A DNA stretch of 24,304 bases from GWB1-37-8 sp964646925 (lineage in GTDB: Bacteria; Patescibacteriota; Microgenomatia; Levybacterales; UBA12049): positions 1-24,304 of the forward strand of contig CAZYIC010000012.1 of the NCBI GenBank assembly GCA_964646925.1, written 5' to 3'. Numbering within the stretch: position 1 is the stretch's first letter; every line of letters begins with the position of its first letter. The notes below the pieces were generated by a model that saw nothing but the letters and a program-made list of their open reading frames with translations, did no database searches and was not told where the DNA came from. This document shows, in pieces, positions 1 through 8,486 of the stretch. A program made the translations under genes and the position numbers.

Positions 1-1
1 C

Positions 2-1054
2 CCTATATTTTTCTTGTCCTGGCAACCACGCTTCTATATCATATTTCCTTGCAATGGGAAATCCTAAATCACCGGTACACATTTTTACAACTTGATATGG
101 AATTTCTAACAACTGGAATAATTTTTCTTCCAACGATAATAAATAATCATGCTCTTTATCATCATTTTCAGAAGTAGCAAATGAAACCATTTCGATTTTA
201 TCAAATTGATGAACTCTTAAAATTCCTCGTGTATCTTTTCCGTAAGTTCCCGCCTCTCTTCTGAATGCCGAAGAAAAACCAACATATCTTTTTGGTAAGT
301 CTTTAAGATTTAAAACCTCATCTTTATGAATTGGCACTATCGAATGTTCTGCAGTTCCAACTAGATACATTTCTTTTTTCTCATCATCATCTCTTAAGTA
401 ATAATAATCAGCGTTTCCCGTTTCTCCAGTTTTCTTATCCTTTGGTGCATGCCAATATCCTAAACCATCAGTAATTTCTTTATTAATCAGAACTGGAGGA
501 ATAATTGGTATAAAACCCTCTTTAACAAGAATTTCTATTGCTAATTGTATTAAGGCAAACTCAAGAAGAGCTCCTTCATTTTTTAAATATGCAAATCTTG
601 AACCTGATACTTTAGATGCTCTCTTAACATCGATAATATCTAACGCTTCGCCAATTTCTAAATGGTCTTTGGGGATAAAATTAAATTTAGTTGGCTCCTT
701 ATATTTTCTTCCTTCAAGAATCTGATTTTCAGATTCATCTTTACCTTTCTTGACGTCAGATTTTGGAAGATTTGGAAAATGGTCTTCATTGTCTTTATAT
801 TTTTCCCAAGCTTTAAAGTTTAAAAGCTCAGCATCCTTTAATTTATTTTTTAATTCTTTGCCTTCTTCAGAAAATTTTCCTTGTTTAGCAATTTTATTTC
901 TCTTTTGTCTTAATTGTTCAAAATCCCGAAGTCTTTTTGTCCACTCATCATAATTTTTTACAAGATCATCTACTATTTTAGGATTTAATTGCTTAGACTC
1001 GACCAAAAGCTTAGTTTTTTCTAGATTTTCTTTTATGAATTTTATATCAATCAT
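2..1054 (-). CDS. serS: Seryl-tRNA synthetase, 3' part cut by window edge
   Basis: Class II aminoacyl-tRNA synthetase that charges tRNA-Ser with serine in the cytoplasm. Reading the minus strand from ATG at 1054 (MIDIKFIKENLEKTKLL) gives the N-terminal helical tRNA-binding arm (about residues 1-110, long Lys/Glu-rich helices). The catalytic core follows, with the serine-site stretch GTAEHSIVPIHKDEVL and motif 2 (FRREAGTYGKDTRGILRVHQF). The frame is open to position 2, about 351 codons; the C-terminus with motif 3 lies outside the window. rdgB ends 14 bp upstream and lysS lies before that, so lysS-rdgB-serS probably form one transcript. No convincing Shine-Dalgarno precedes the ATG. The identification is secure. 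Confidence 0.95.
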   Translation of the reverse strand, partial: MIDIKFIKENLEKTKLLVESKQLNPKIVDDLVKNYDEWTKRLRDFEQLRQKRNKIAKQGKFSEEGKELKNKLKDAELLNFKAWEKYKDNEDHFPNLPKSDVKKGKDESENQILEGRKYKEPTKFNFIPKDHLEIGEALDIIDVKRASKVSGSRFAYLKNEGALLEFALIQLAIEILVKEGFIPIIPPVLINKEITDGLGYWHAPKDKKTGETGNADYYYLRDDDEKKEMYLVGTAEHSIVPIHKDEVLNLKDLPKRYVGFSSAFRREAGTYGKDTRGILRVHQFDKIEMVSFATSENDDKEHDYLLSLEEKLFQLLEIPYQVVKMCTGDLGFPIARKYDIEAWLPGQEKYR

Positions 1055-1068
1055 AATTTTATTTACTA

Positions 1069-1704
1069 TTAACTATGAGCCAATAACCTTTTTAGAATTG
1101 GTTTTAATTTCTGTATTGCCTTATATCTATGATTGTACATCCTTTGCTCCTCATCGGTCAATTGATTTTCATGATAATATTTTCTAATTTTTGGTAAATA
1201 AAAAAATGAACGATAAGGATAACCTTTGAGAGTTTTTAAATAAGGTTTCTTAGCAATAATTCCCTCTATTTCTTCGGTAACACTCCAAACTTTCCTATTT
1301 GGAAGAGCCAAAGAGATTACTGTTTTGAAAAATGCTTTTCTATTATTATCCGGCAATTCTTGAGCAACTTTTATCATGTGTTTAATAATGTCTTCTTCAG
1401 TTGAATCTTTCCCTAACCACCTTTTGCTTTTTATTCCGGGCGCCCCACCGAAAGCCTCAATTTCCAATCCTCCGTCATCCGAAATCGCAGGTAAATTACT
1501 TTTCTTTGCATAGAATAAAGCTTTTGCTTGCGAATTTTCCTTGTAGGTTTCTCCTGTTTCTTCAATATCGTCTTTAATGCCAATATCATTAAGAGAAACT
1601 ATTTCGAGAGGTAAACCTTGCCTGCCGGCAGGCAGGTCTTTCAAAAAATTCGAAATCTCTTTTAACTTCCCAATATTAGTTGTGGCGATCAGAAGCTTCT
1701 GCAT
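1069..1704 (-). CDS. rdgB: Non-canonical purine NTP pyrophosphatase (RdgB/HAM1 family)
   Basis: Hydrolyses dITP, dUTP-like and XTP nucleotides to monophosphates, cleaning the nucleotide pool. The N-terminal LLIATTNIGKLKEI (residues 4-17) is the family substrate-binding signature. Further family signatures are the ISDDGGLEIEAFGGAPGIKS block in the middle (usually DSGL; here DDGGL) and a C-terminal HRYKAIQKL segment. Length (211 aa) is slightly above the usual 190-200. Part of the excess is the insert LPAGRQG at residues 24-30, encoded by a perfect GC-rich palindrome at 1619-1634. Only 7 bp separate it from lysS upstream, so it is probably cotranscribed. The function is well supported; how the insert affects activity is unknown. 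Confidence 0.9.
   Translation of the reverse strand: MQKLLIATTNIGKLKEISNFLKDLPAGRQGLPLEIVSLNDIGIKDDIEETGETYKENSQAKALFYAKKSNLPAISDDGGLEIEAFGGAPGIKSKRWLGKDSTEEDIIKHMIKVAQELPDNNRKAFFKTVISLALPNRKVWSVTEEIEGIIAKKPYLKTLKGYPYRSFFYLPKIRKYYHENQLTDEEQRMYNHRYKAIQKLKPILKRLLAHS
1619..1634. repeat. 16-bp GC-rich palindrome inside rdgB (PAGRQ-type insert)
   Basis: TGCCTGCCGGCAGGCA is a perfect palindrome in otherwise AT-rich coding DNA. It is read in frame as part of LPAGRQG between the first helix of RdgB and the following beta strand (PLEIVSL). Homologues run directly from the helix to that strand, so it looks inserted. It resembles short GC-rich palindromes that recur inside genes of CPR genomes (from memory, not searched). 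Confidence 0.75.
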
Positions 1705-1711
1705 AGCGAAA

Positions 1712-3157
1712 TTATTTTCCTTCCCGAAGTGTTGGGAAGAGAACTATTTCTTTTATTGCCCATTTGTTGGTAAAGAACATAACCAATCTATCTATTCCAA
1801 TGCCAATTCCACCGAGTGGAGGCATTCCATATTCCATTGCGGTCAAAAAATCTTCATCGACTTGCTGAGCCTCCTCTTTATCTTTTCTTGCCGCGTTTAA
1901 GTCTTTTGCAAATCTTTGTCTTTGCATCTGCGGATCAGTTAATTCACTCCATCCATCACAAATTTCTTTGCCGCCAATATATCCTTCAAATCTTTCAACC
2001 CATCCAGGCTTACTCCTGTGAGGTTTTGATAATGGACTGACATCTTCAGGATAATCAATAATCCAAATTGGATCTATTAATAATTTCGTAATTTTATGTT
2101 CAAAAATCGCAAAAATAAGTTGTCCTTTTGTTTCCCCTCCCAATAACTGCATCCCAACACAATTCTTATTCGCATACGACATTAAACTTTTTGCAGTTTC
2201 TTTTTCAACATCCAAATCTAATTTTTCTTTCATGATTGCTGACATTTCTATTCTCGGCCATTTTTTCCCAATATCTATTTTTTTATCTTCTACTTCAAGC
2301 GTCGTATGTCCATATAATTTTTTCCCTAAATGCTTGAACAACCCTTCTGCAACATCCATAACCCTTTGATAATCAGCGTATGCCTCATACCATTCAATCA
2401 TTGTGAATTCCGGAAAATGAGTATGATCTATGCCTTCATTACGAAAATCTTTGCATATTTCATAAACCTTTTCGTATCCGCCAATAACCAAACGCTTTAA
2501 GTACAGCTCATCAGCAATTCTTAAATACATGTCTGCATCTAAAGCATTTACATGAGTTTTAAAAGGCTTTGCGTTTGCTCCGCCATACAAAGGCTGAAGG
2601 GTTGGAGTTTCGACTTCCCAAAAACCTAAATTATCCAGATATTCCCGAACTCCGCTTATCAGTTTTGTTCTATTATTAAAATGTGTCCGTATTTCAGGAT
2701 TAATTAGAAGGTCTAAGTAACGCTGGCGGTAACGGACTTCCGTATCTTTGATGCCAAAAAATTCGCTAGGAATTGAACTCAGGGATTTGGTTAACAAGGC
2801 GTAAGATGTCGGGATAATTGAAATTTCGCCTACAGTTGTTTTAACAACTTCTCCCTCAACTCCGATATAATCGCCGATATCTAAAAGTTTGAGATTTTTG
2901 TAATTTTCTCCCAAAAGTTTTTTCTGGAAAAAAATCTGAATTTTTCCGCTCTCATCTTTCAAATCTGCAAAAGCAATATTCCCATGCTCTCTGTAGGAAA
3001 AAATCTTTCCCGCAGTCTTAACAGTTTTTCCCAAACTTTTTAAACAATCTGCAACTGTCTGTTTTTTATCAAAAGAGGCCGGGTACGGATTCCATCCCAA
3101 AGCTTTAATCTGTTCCAATTTTTTAAGTCTTGCCTTTTTTAAATTTAATTCTTCCAT
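1712..3157 (-). CDS. lysS: Lysyl-tRNA synthetase, class II
   Basis: Charges tRNA-Lys with lysine. An N-terminal OB-fold anticodon-binding domain (about residues 50-120) precedes the class II core. Motif 1 is around residues 169-187 (GVREYLDNLGFWEVETPTL), motif 2 around 238-260 (FRNEGIDHTHFPEFTMIEWY), and motif 3 near the C-terminus (GGIGIGIDRLVMFF). The length of 481 aa is typical. It starts at ATG 3157, 2 nt after the predicted start of transcription from an extended -10 (TGATAGAAT, 3174-3166), with no Shine-Dalgarno, so the transcript may be leaderless. It heads the run to rdgB and serS. The M20 gene ends 34 bp upstream. Confidence 0.96.
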   Translation of the reverse strand: MEELNLKKARLKKLEQIKALGWNPYPASFDKKQTVADCLKSLGKTVKTAGKIFSYREHGNIAFADLKDESGKIQIFFQKKLLGENYKNLKLLDIGDYIGVEGEVVKTTVGEISIIPTSYALLTKSLSSIPSEFFGIKDTEVRYRQRYLDLLINPEIRTHFNNRTKLISGVREYLDNLGFWEVETPTLQPLYGGANAKPFKTHVNALDADMYLRIADELYLKRLVIGGYEKVYEICKDFRNEGIDHTHFPEFTMIEWYEAYADYQRVMDVAEGLFKHLGKKLYGHTTLEVEDKKIDIGKKWPRIEMSAIMKEKLDLDVEKETAKSLMSYANKNCVGMQLLGGETKGQLIFAIFEHKITKLLIDPIWIIDYPEDVSPLSKPHRSKPGWVERFEGYIGGKEICDGWSELTDPQMQRQRFAKDLNAARKDKEEAQQVDEDFLTAMEYGMPPLGGIGIGIDRLVMFFTNKWAIKEIVLFPTLREGK

Positions 3158-3165
3158 GTTTTAAT

Positions 3166-3174
3166 ATTCTATCA
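3166..3174 (-). promoter_or_regulatory. Extended -10 promoter of lysS
   Basis: On the minus strand the sequence TGATAGAAT matches the extended -10 consensus TGnTATAAT. The first transcribed base is predicted at about 3159, two bases before the lysS ATG. No good -35 hexamer is visible, as is usual for extended -10 promoters. Confidence 0.5.
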
Positions 3175-3191
3175 TCTTATAATTTCAACTT

Positions 3192-4274
3192 CTACTCTCT
3201 AAGCCACCAATAAATTATTTGCATAAAATATTTATAGATATTAATTGTTCCTTTGTCTGAAATGGCGCAATTCTCTTCATGAATATCGCATAAATCTCCT
3301 GTCCCAATTAGAGCATAAATAGAGGGAATTTTGTCTGAAATAAAAGAAAAATCCTCGCTTCCGAAGGTAAATAGACCATTATCTAAATTTATTTTAAATT
3401 GAGAATTCTTCTTTAAGAAATAGCTTACTGATTCTGCAAGTTTTTTATTATTTATTAAAGGAGGGTAACCATCAAAATATTTAAAATTTATTTTAGCTTT
3501 TGTTCTCTGCTGAATTTTCCCTATTTCTTTTCTTATAAGGTTTTTAACTATGCTTTGATACTTATTGTTTTTCATACGAATGTCGCCTTTTAAAATAGCC
3601 TCGCCGGCAATAGCATTGGGTTGAAGTCCGCCAGAAGCAACTCCTATAGCTATGCGTAATTGTTTCCCAAAACGTTTTTGAAGTTTTTTGATAAAGATAA
3701 TGATCTCTGCTCCTGCTTCCAAAGCATCAATACCCCACAAGGCGTTTTTTATATGAACCATTTTCCCTTGAATTAAAAACTCCATATAATCTCCCCTTCC
3801 GACAACGATATTTGGAATAGAAATGGTATCTAGTGGTAGTTTTGGCCTTACATGGGAAGCAAAAGCATATTTAATCTGAGGTAAAATAGAATAGCATTCA
3901 TCCAAGAATGCTTTTGCACCTGAAGGATAAGTTTCCTCTGCAGGTTGAAATAAAAAATAAACACTTTTATCTTTCTGCTTAAGAATTTCCTTGTATTTAT
4001 CCGCAAAAGCTGCCATTAGACCTGCCATATGAGAAGAGTGTCCGCATAAATGTTTAGAACCTTCTTGAGACCTTAACGCATCTATATCTGCCCTTAAAAG
4101 AATTGAATTTTTTCCGTCACCAACTTTATAAAGCAGCCCTACTTTCTTACCGCCAAAACCAATTTTAAACGGTTTCATAGGGATAATACTTTGAATGTAT
4201 TGAGTAGTTTTCAGTTCGTTCCAACCGACTTCAGGAATTAAATTCAGATCTCTTTTATAAGATAAAACCTTCAT
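3192..4274 (-). CDS. M20-family metallopeptidase / N-acyl-amino-acid amidohydrolase
   Basis: Predicted zinc-dependent hydrolase of the M20D amidohydrolase group, which deacylates N-acyl amino acids or cleaves small peptides. Seen: the N-terminal RDLNLIPEVGWNE motif (residues 8-20, family HxxPExgxxE with the leading His replaced by Arg), an AD-IDALR segment, the metal-ligand motif CGHSSHM, QPAEETYPSGAKAF with the Glu pair, SHVRP, and the C-terminal FGSEDFSF. The 360 aa fit the family without a long extension. There is no signal peptide, so it is probably cytoplasmic. A TATAAT at 4295-4290 puts the transcript start about 9 nt before ATG 4274. The exact substrate cannot be told. Confidence 0.85.
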   Translation of the reverse strand: MKVLSYKRDLNLIPEVGWNELKTTQYIQSIIPMKPFKIGFGGKKVGLLYKVGDGKNSILLRADIDALRSQEGSKHLCGHSSHMAGLMAAFADKYKEILKQKDKSVYFLFQPAEETYPSGAKAFLDECYSILPQIKYAFASHVRPKLPLDTISIPNIVVGRGDYMEFLIQGKMVHIKNALWGIDALEAGAEIIIFIKKLQKRFGKQLRIAIGVASGGLQPNAIAGEAILKGDIRMKNNKYQSIVKNLIRKEIGKIQQRTKAKINFKYFDGYPPLINNKKLAESVSYFLKKNSQFKINLDNGLFTFGSEDFSFISDKIPSIYALIGTGDLCDIHEENCAISDKGTINIYKYFMQIIYWWLRE

Positions 4275-4289
4275 GTTTTAGGCGTATTT

Positions 4290-4295
4290 ATTATA
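4290..4295 (-). promoter_or_regulatory. -10 box of the M20 amidohydrolase gene
   Basis: A perfect TATAAT on the minus strand overlaps the stop-codon region of the upstream orphan gene. It predicts a transcript start near 4283 and a 9-nt leader. No Shine-Dalgarno fits in that leader. Confidence 0.4.
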
Positions 4296-5481
4296 CTCCT
4301 TTTGAATGCCAAAGGTTCCTATCGAGATAAAGAGGATAAGTCGCTACGCCTCCGTCTGGAAAAACAAGGTTCTCTCTTATCGAAAACAGCACATCATCAA
4401 ACACTTCGTGCTCGCTATTTCTTAAACTAAGTCTTGGATTAAAATTAGGATTTAACTGCAAAGCAAAAGGAACCAGAGAAATCCAGGACAATATTGGATC
4501 TTTTTCCGATAAACTTCCAAGTATTACCTCCTGCATTTTACCCTCTTTAATTAAAGGCACTTTAATTTTCTTTAATCTACTTAAAAAATTTAATGCTTCT
4601 TTATGTTGAGCCTCATTATCGGGTGAAAACCCGCTCGCCAAATTCATTCCCCATACATACAACCATGTTGGAACACTGGAAATGTGAGTATAACCAAAAT
4701 TTTGGATTAGTTTAGGTAAAGAATCGAGAACATAAGGAGAAAAACCATCAAATCCTTTTTCTGAAGTTTGACCCGGATAGGCAATTCTTTTACCATCAAG
4801 CCTTTCTCTAACGACCTGCCACCACCGACCATACCATTCTGTCATTTTTTCTGAAGATGGATCTTTTAGGGGCAAAGCAGCAAAAGGGTCATCAATAAAA
4901 TCAGCTAATTTCTTTGCGTCCTCTTGACTTTTATCCTGCTTTAATCTATCAAAAATTATATTCCCCGGATCGGAAGAAATCCTGGATATTTCAACGGAGT
5001 TTCTATCGGGTAACTCTGCATCCTGAGGATTATTATAATTCCAAAGCGTACCTCCTAAATATCGTGAGCGCTTAGGAATATCTGCTTCTTCTAAAAAGTT
5101 AGGGGGAGTAGATTCTGATTTCCCATCATGCCTCCTATCTCTTAGATTTAATCTAAGTAAAGTTAAATTTCCTTCATCCCCTTCCCGTATTATACTGATA
5201 GCTCTATTATCCAAATCTGTTGTAAAAACAACCGGATATTCTCTTCCGTCTTTTCCTCGTATACTTCCATGCTCTACCCATTCTAAGGCTCCTGTTTTGG
5301 GGTTTAAACTTTCTCTAGGTAAAGAGCCATTTCTCAAACTTTTGATATTAAAAACATCCTGTACCCCCTTACAGTTAATGGCTTCAAACAATTCATGATT
5401 AGTAATTCCACTTACAGGACTAGCTTCATTATGTAGCTCAGGAGAAACTCTTGACGTAAAATTTTCTACAGTTCTTACCAT
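4291..5481 (-). CDS. Hypothetical 396-aa soluble protein
   Basis: I do not recognise this family. The protein begins MVRTVENFTSRVSPELHNEA, has no signal peptide or membrane segment, and looks soluble and rich in charged residues. The N-terminal half has beta-like segments (EYPVVFTTDLDNRAISIIREG, LTLLRLNLRD). The C-terminal half is helical and Trp/Pro-rich (PTWLYVWGMNLASGF, DPILSWISLVPFALQLNP). It is transcribed from a clear TTGACA / 18 bp / TATATA promoter, with the predicted start 2 nt before the ATG. It diverges from the ACT-domain gene and ends just upstream of the M20 gene. Its uninterrupted length and dedicated promoter support a real gene; the function is unknown. Confidence 0.75.
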   Translation of the reverse strand: MVRTVENFTSRVSPELHNEASPVSGITNHELFEAINCKGVQDVFNIKSLRNGSLPRESLNPKTGALEWVEHGSIRGKDGREYPVVFTTDLDNRAISIIREGDEGNLTLLRLNLRDRRHDGKSESTPPNFLEEADIPKRSRYLGGTLWNYNNPQDAELPDRNSVEISRISSDPGNIIFDRLKQDKSQEDAKKLADFIDDPFAALPLKDPSSEKMTEWYGRWWQVVRERLDGKRIAYPGQTSEKGFDGFSPYVLDSLPKLIQNFGYTHISSVPTWLYVWGMNLASGFSPDNEAQHKEALNFLSRLKKIKVPLIKEGKMQEVILGSLSEKDPILSWISLVPFALQLNPNFNPRLSLRNSEHEVFDDVLFSIRENLVFPDGGVATYPLYLDRNLWHSKGV

Positions 5482-5489
5482 AGTTACTT

Positions 5490-5519
5490 TATATACAATA
5501 AATTCTAATGATATGTCAA
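5490..5519 (-). promoter_or_regulatory. Promoter of the 396-aa orphan gene
   Basis: On the minus strand a perfect -35 TTGACA (5519-5514), an 18-bp spacer and a -10 TATATA (5495-5490). The predicted start is near 5483, two bases from the ATG at 5481, so the mRNA is probably leaderless. Confidence 0.65.
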
Positions 5520-5533
5520 TTTTTTATAAAAAC

Positions 5534-5568
5534 TTGACAAATTATATACTTTATGTTAAAATTTTAAC
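5534..5568 (+). promoter_or_regulatory. Promoter and overlapping palindrome of the ACT-domain gene
   Basis: -35 TTGACA (5534-5539), a 17-bp spacer, and -10 TAAAAT (5557-5562) preceded by TGT, making an extended -10. The perfect 14-bp palindrome GTTAAAATTTTAAC (5555-5568) covers the -10 and the predicted start at about 5569, an ideal position for a repressor. That it is an operator is inference. Confidence 0.65.
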
Positions 5569-5571
5569 ATA

Positions 5572-6231
5572 TTGATAACAATTCCTGAGGCCTGTGAAAA
5601 AATAATTAAAAGATCAAGATACCTAAATGAGGCTATATCAAAAAACCTAATTAACCTCTCTTCTTTAGCCCGATATATCAAGCCGGAAGTGGAAGATATT
5701 TTGAAAAAAAATGTTACTGACACGGCCATTATCATGACTCTCAACAGATTTTCTCATAAAATAAAACCTCAATATTCCTTTAAAAATATTTTTAAAACTA
5801 CACCGGAAATAACAGTCAGATCGAATTTAACAGAAATAACTCTTTCTAATTCCGTTTCTCTTTCTAAAAAATGCTCTCTTCTTATAAAAACATTTGAAGT
5901 GAATCCAAAACATTTCTTTACTATTACTCAAGGCCTTTTAGAAACTACAATCATTTATAACTCAGGCCTGAAAGAACAAATTAGAAATATTTTGGAAGGA
6001 GAAGAGATTACCGAAGAGATGGAGGATGTTTCTTCAATTACAATTCAGCTCCCTCCCGAATCCATATTAACTCCCGGTGTATTTTATTTTTTTCTAAAAT
6101 CTATCGCATGGGAAGGCATAAATATATTGGAGATAGTCTCTTCCCACTTGGAGCTAACAATCATTGTCGGAAAAAGTGACGCTCAGAGGACGTTTGCCGT
6201 TATTGAGTCTTTGTTTGCGCCAAATATTTAG
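5572..6231 (+). CDS. ACT-domain-like regulatory protein (putative), TTG start
   Basis: A 219-aa soluble protein. The C-terminal 60 residues or so (PGVFYFFLKSIAWEGINILE, then VSSHLELTIIVGKSDAQRTF) have the alternating strand-helix pattern and phrasing of aspartokinase-type ACT domains, which bind amino acids. The first 60 residues look helical (EACEKIIKRSRYLNEAISKN) and could bind DNA or mediate contacts. The reading frame has an upstream stop at 5557 and no ATG until about residue 55. TTG at 5572, 3 nt after the predicted transcript start, is the best start and would be leaderless. Its 3' end overlaps the convergent ligase gene by 32 bp. It is a plausible small-molecule sensor; the ligand and partner are unknown. 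Confidence 0.7.
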   Translation: MITIPEACEKIIKRSRYLNEAISKNLINLSSLARYIKPEVEDILKKNVTDTAIIMTLNRFSHKIKPQYSFKNIFKTTPEITVRSNLTEITLSNSVSLSKKCSLLIKTFEVNPKHFFTITQGLLETTIIYNSGLKEQIRNILEGEEITEEMEDVSSITIQLPPESILTPGVFYFFLKSIAWEGINILEIVSSHLELTIIVGKSDAQRTFAVIESLFAPNI

Positions 6232-8470
6232 CAAGACCAGCCGGACGGGAAAAAGCATACACTTCTTTTAAATCAAGTTGGCGAGCCAAAAACATAACCA
6301 CTTCAATAAGCTGAAATGCTACAGAGCTATTTGTTGTTATTTTTATATCTTTATTTATGAACGGGTACTTCAAAAGCATATTGTATCCAAGAGAACTTTC
6401 ATCCTCTTTTCTCCCATTAGGTATCAAGCAAACAAGTTTAGCGCCCTCTTTTGCTTCTCCTTTTGGCTGACGATGAAAATTGTAAACCCCATCTTCTCTC
6501 GACAAAAGATATTTCATTATTCCTTCAGGGGTTACTTTTGATTTATAGGCCGGCACTTTTTGTTTTCTATAATTTGAGCTGCAAATTGAGACGCAGATAA
6601 TTTTTTTGCCATTTGAACCTCTTATTTCTTTATCAAGAGCGCTGGTAAGCTTATGATAATCTGTTAAACAAAGTTCTTTCTCCGAAAGATTACTTCTCAC
6701 AAAAGAAACCAATCCCTCTACTCTATCGTCTTTATTTACCGCAATAATCATCTCCTGAGACCTCAAAGATCTTTTGAAATTATCAAAACTTAAAATTAGA
6801 GGATCCCAACAATAGTTGTGCAAATCAAAGGACTGTTTAATGTAAGACGAATTAATTGAAAGCTTAATAAACTTATAAAAGCTAGTTGCATTAATTAAAT
6901 TTATTGGCTCAAAACTATCAACAGCAATTCTTTCTTTCAAAACTGAACGCTGCACTTTTCCGGTTGAAGTAAGAGGAAGATCTTTGGCGTCAATACTTGC
7001 AATAAATTGAGGTGTTTCATACGCGCTAATTTTATCGCTTCCCCTTAAAAGCGTGTATTTTAATCTTGTCTTGGCCATATTAATATCTACATCTTTCCAG
7101 GAGATTACAGCCCCAACATCTTCGCCATATCGCCTGTCACTTACTCCAATAACATAGACTTGGTCTATATCTTCACTGATTTTTTTAAGGCTGTTTTCAA
7201 CCGCAACCGGTGAAATATTTATTCCGCCCTTTATTATAATTTCTTTTTTCCTGCCCTTAAGGAAAAAATATTTTTCACTATTTATAACCTTAAAATAACC
7301 AATATCACCTGTTAAAAAGTAACCATCCCTAAATGCGTTGATTTTTCCTAAATATCCCTTCATGATGGCAGGCCCCTTAACGACTAATTCTCCCTCTTTA
7401 TTTTCTCCTAAAAAATTTCCATCTTTATCCATTATTTGCACATCTGCCCACCCCATTGCTTTTCCAATGCTATTTGTCCTGATAAGTTCATCATAAGTTT
7501 TTTTATCAACGTTCAAAGGAACCCCTGCAACCCTCAAGGCAGTTTCCGTTTGACCATATCCTTGATAAAGAGGAATATTAAACAGCTTGACAAACATCTC
7601 AACATCGCTTGCCACAACCGGTGCGGAACCAATTTGAATTCTATTCATTTCAAGCTGATCTTTTACCTTTTCGAATTCTTTGGTGCGAGAAAGCTGGTCA
7701 AAGCAAATTGATGGAACAATTGAGGTGAATGTTGAAGAGGTGACGGCTGCTTGCTGCCAAAATTTTGAATTAGAATAATTAGGAATAACAGCAATACTTC
7801 CTCCTGCCAAAAGAGTTGCCATACAGAAAGTTGTTGAGTTTATATGGTGTAGAGGCAAATTAACCATGAATCTGTCATTTTTCTCGACCTTGAGCCATTG
7901 ACGTATCGAATCCGCATTTATTACCAGGTTTTTTAAGCTTAATTGTGCCCCTTTGGGACGGGAGGTTGTGCCTGAAGTAAATAGAATCAAAGCTTGATGA
8001 GAAAGACTTTCTTTCCATTTTATAAGGCCTTTGACAACTGTTTTGCTTAAGCAATCAACTTCTACAACCCTTACTTTTTTAAACTTTTTTTTCTGCTCAT
8101 CGGTAAACATTTCTTTTTGAGTAATAAGAATTTTAGCATTAGAAAGTCTTACTTTATATAGATGATTTTCTAAAGTATCTCTTTTAATATCTAAAGGAAC
8201 CGTTATTACCCCAATGCCCCATGCCGCCCAGTTTACAATAAGCAGTTCTGGTGAATTTTGCATAGCAATACTTACAACGTCTCCGGGTTTTATTCCCTCC
8301 TCGGTTAGCCATGATGCAAAGATTTCTATTTTTAATTTTAATTTTTTCCACGAAATAAGCTCTTTAACTTTGCCCTCCTTATCGCATCTTAATATGGAAG
8401 GTTTTTGTGGATCTTTAGCTGCTAAATAAGATATATGAGAATATAGATCTTTAACTAATTTAGACTTCAT
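6200..8470 (-). CDS. AMP-forming acyl-CoA synthetase-like ligase fused to a GNAT-like C-terminal domain
   Basis: The N-terminal 515 residues or so are a class I adenylate-forming enzyme that activates a carboxylic acid as an acyl-AMP. Motifs: LILFTSGTTSRPKGA (162-176, phosphate loop), GYGQTETA (304-311), TGD (387-389), GRKKEIIIKGGINISP (406-421) and the catalytic Lys505 in TSTGKVQR. Family members end near 510-550; here about 240 more residues follow. That region has a CWDPLILSFDNF opening, a beta pair (MIIAVNKDDRVEGLVSFVRS), and a terminal IPNGRKEDESSLGYNMLLKY...VYAFSRPAGLAKYL block. The architecture looks like a GNAT acyltransferase, which would take the activated acyl group on to an amine. 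The acyl and acceptor substrates are unknown. greA ends 16 bp upstream. Confidence 0.82.
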   Translation of the reverse strand: MKSKLVKDLYSHISYLAAKDPQKPSILRCDKEGKVKELISWKKLKLKIEIFASWLTEEGIKPGDVVSIAMQNSPELLIVNWAAWGIGVITVPLDIKRDTLENHLYKVRLSNAKILITQKEMFTDEQKKKFKKVRVVEVDCLSKTVVKGLIKWKESLSHQALILFTSGTTSRPKGAQLSLKNLVINADSIRQWLKVEKNDRFMVNLPLHHINSTTFCMATLLAGGSIAVIPNYSNSKFWQQAAVTSSTFTSIVPSICFDQLSRTKEFEKVKDQLEMNRIQIGSAPVVASDVEMFVKLFNIPLYQGYGQTETALRVAGVPLNVDKKTYDELIRTNSIGKAMGWADVQIMDKDGNFLGENKEGELVVKGPAIMKGYLGKINAFRDGYFLTGDIGYFKVINSEKYFFLKGRKKEIIIKGGINISPVAVENSLKKISEDIDQVYVIGVSDRRYGEDVGAVISWKDVDINMAKTRLKYTLLRGSDKISAYETPQFIASIDAKDLPLTSTGKVQRSVLKERIAVDSFEPINLINATSFYKFIKLSINSSYIKQSFDLHNYCWDPLILSFDNFKRSLRSQEMIIAVNKDDRVEGLVSFVRSNLSEKELCLTDYHKLTSALDKEIRGSNGKKIICVSICSSNYRKQKVPAYKSKVTPEGIMKYLLSREDGVYNFHRQPKGEAKEGAKLVCLIPNGRKEDESSLGYNMLLKYPFINKDIKITTNSSVAFQLIEVVMFLARQLDLKEVYAFSRPAGLAKYLAQTKTQ

Positions 8471-8486
8471 TCAGTATTAATTACTA

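Noticed and set aside
750..953. A 67-aa plus-strand ORF and similar ones opposite lysS, the ligase and the solute-binding protein
   Set aside because: They lie antisense to clearly conserved genes and have no recognisable features.
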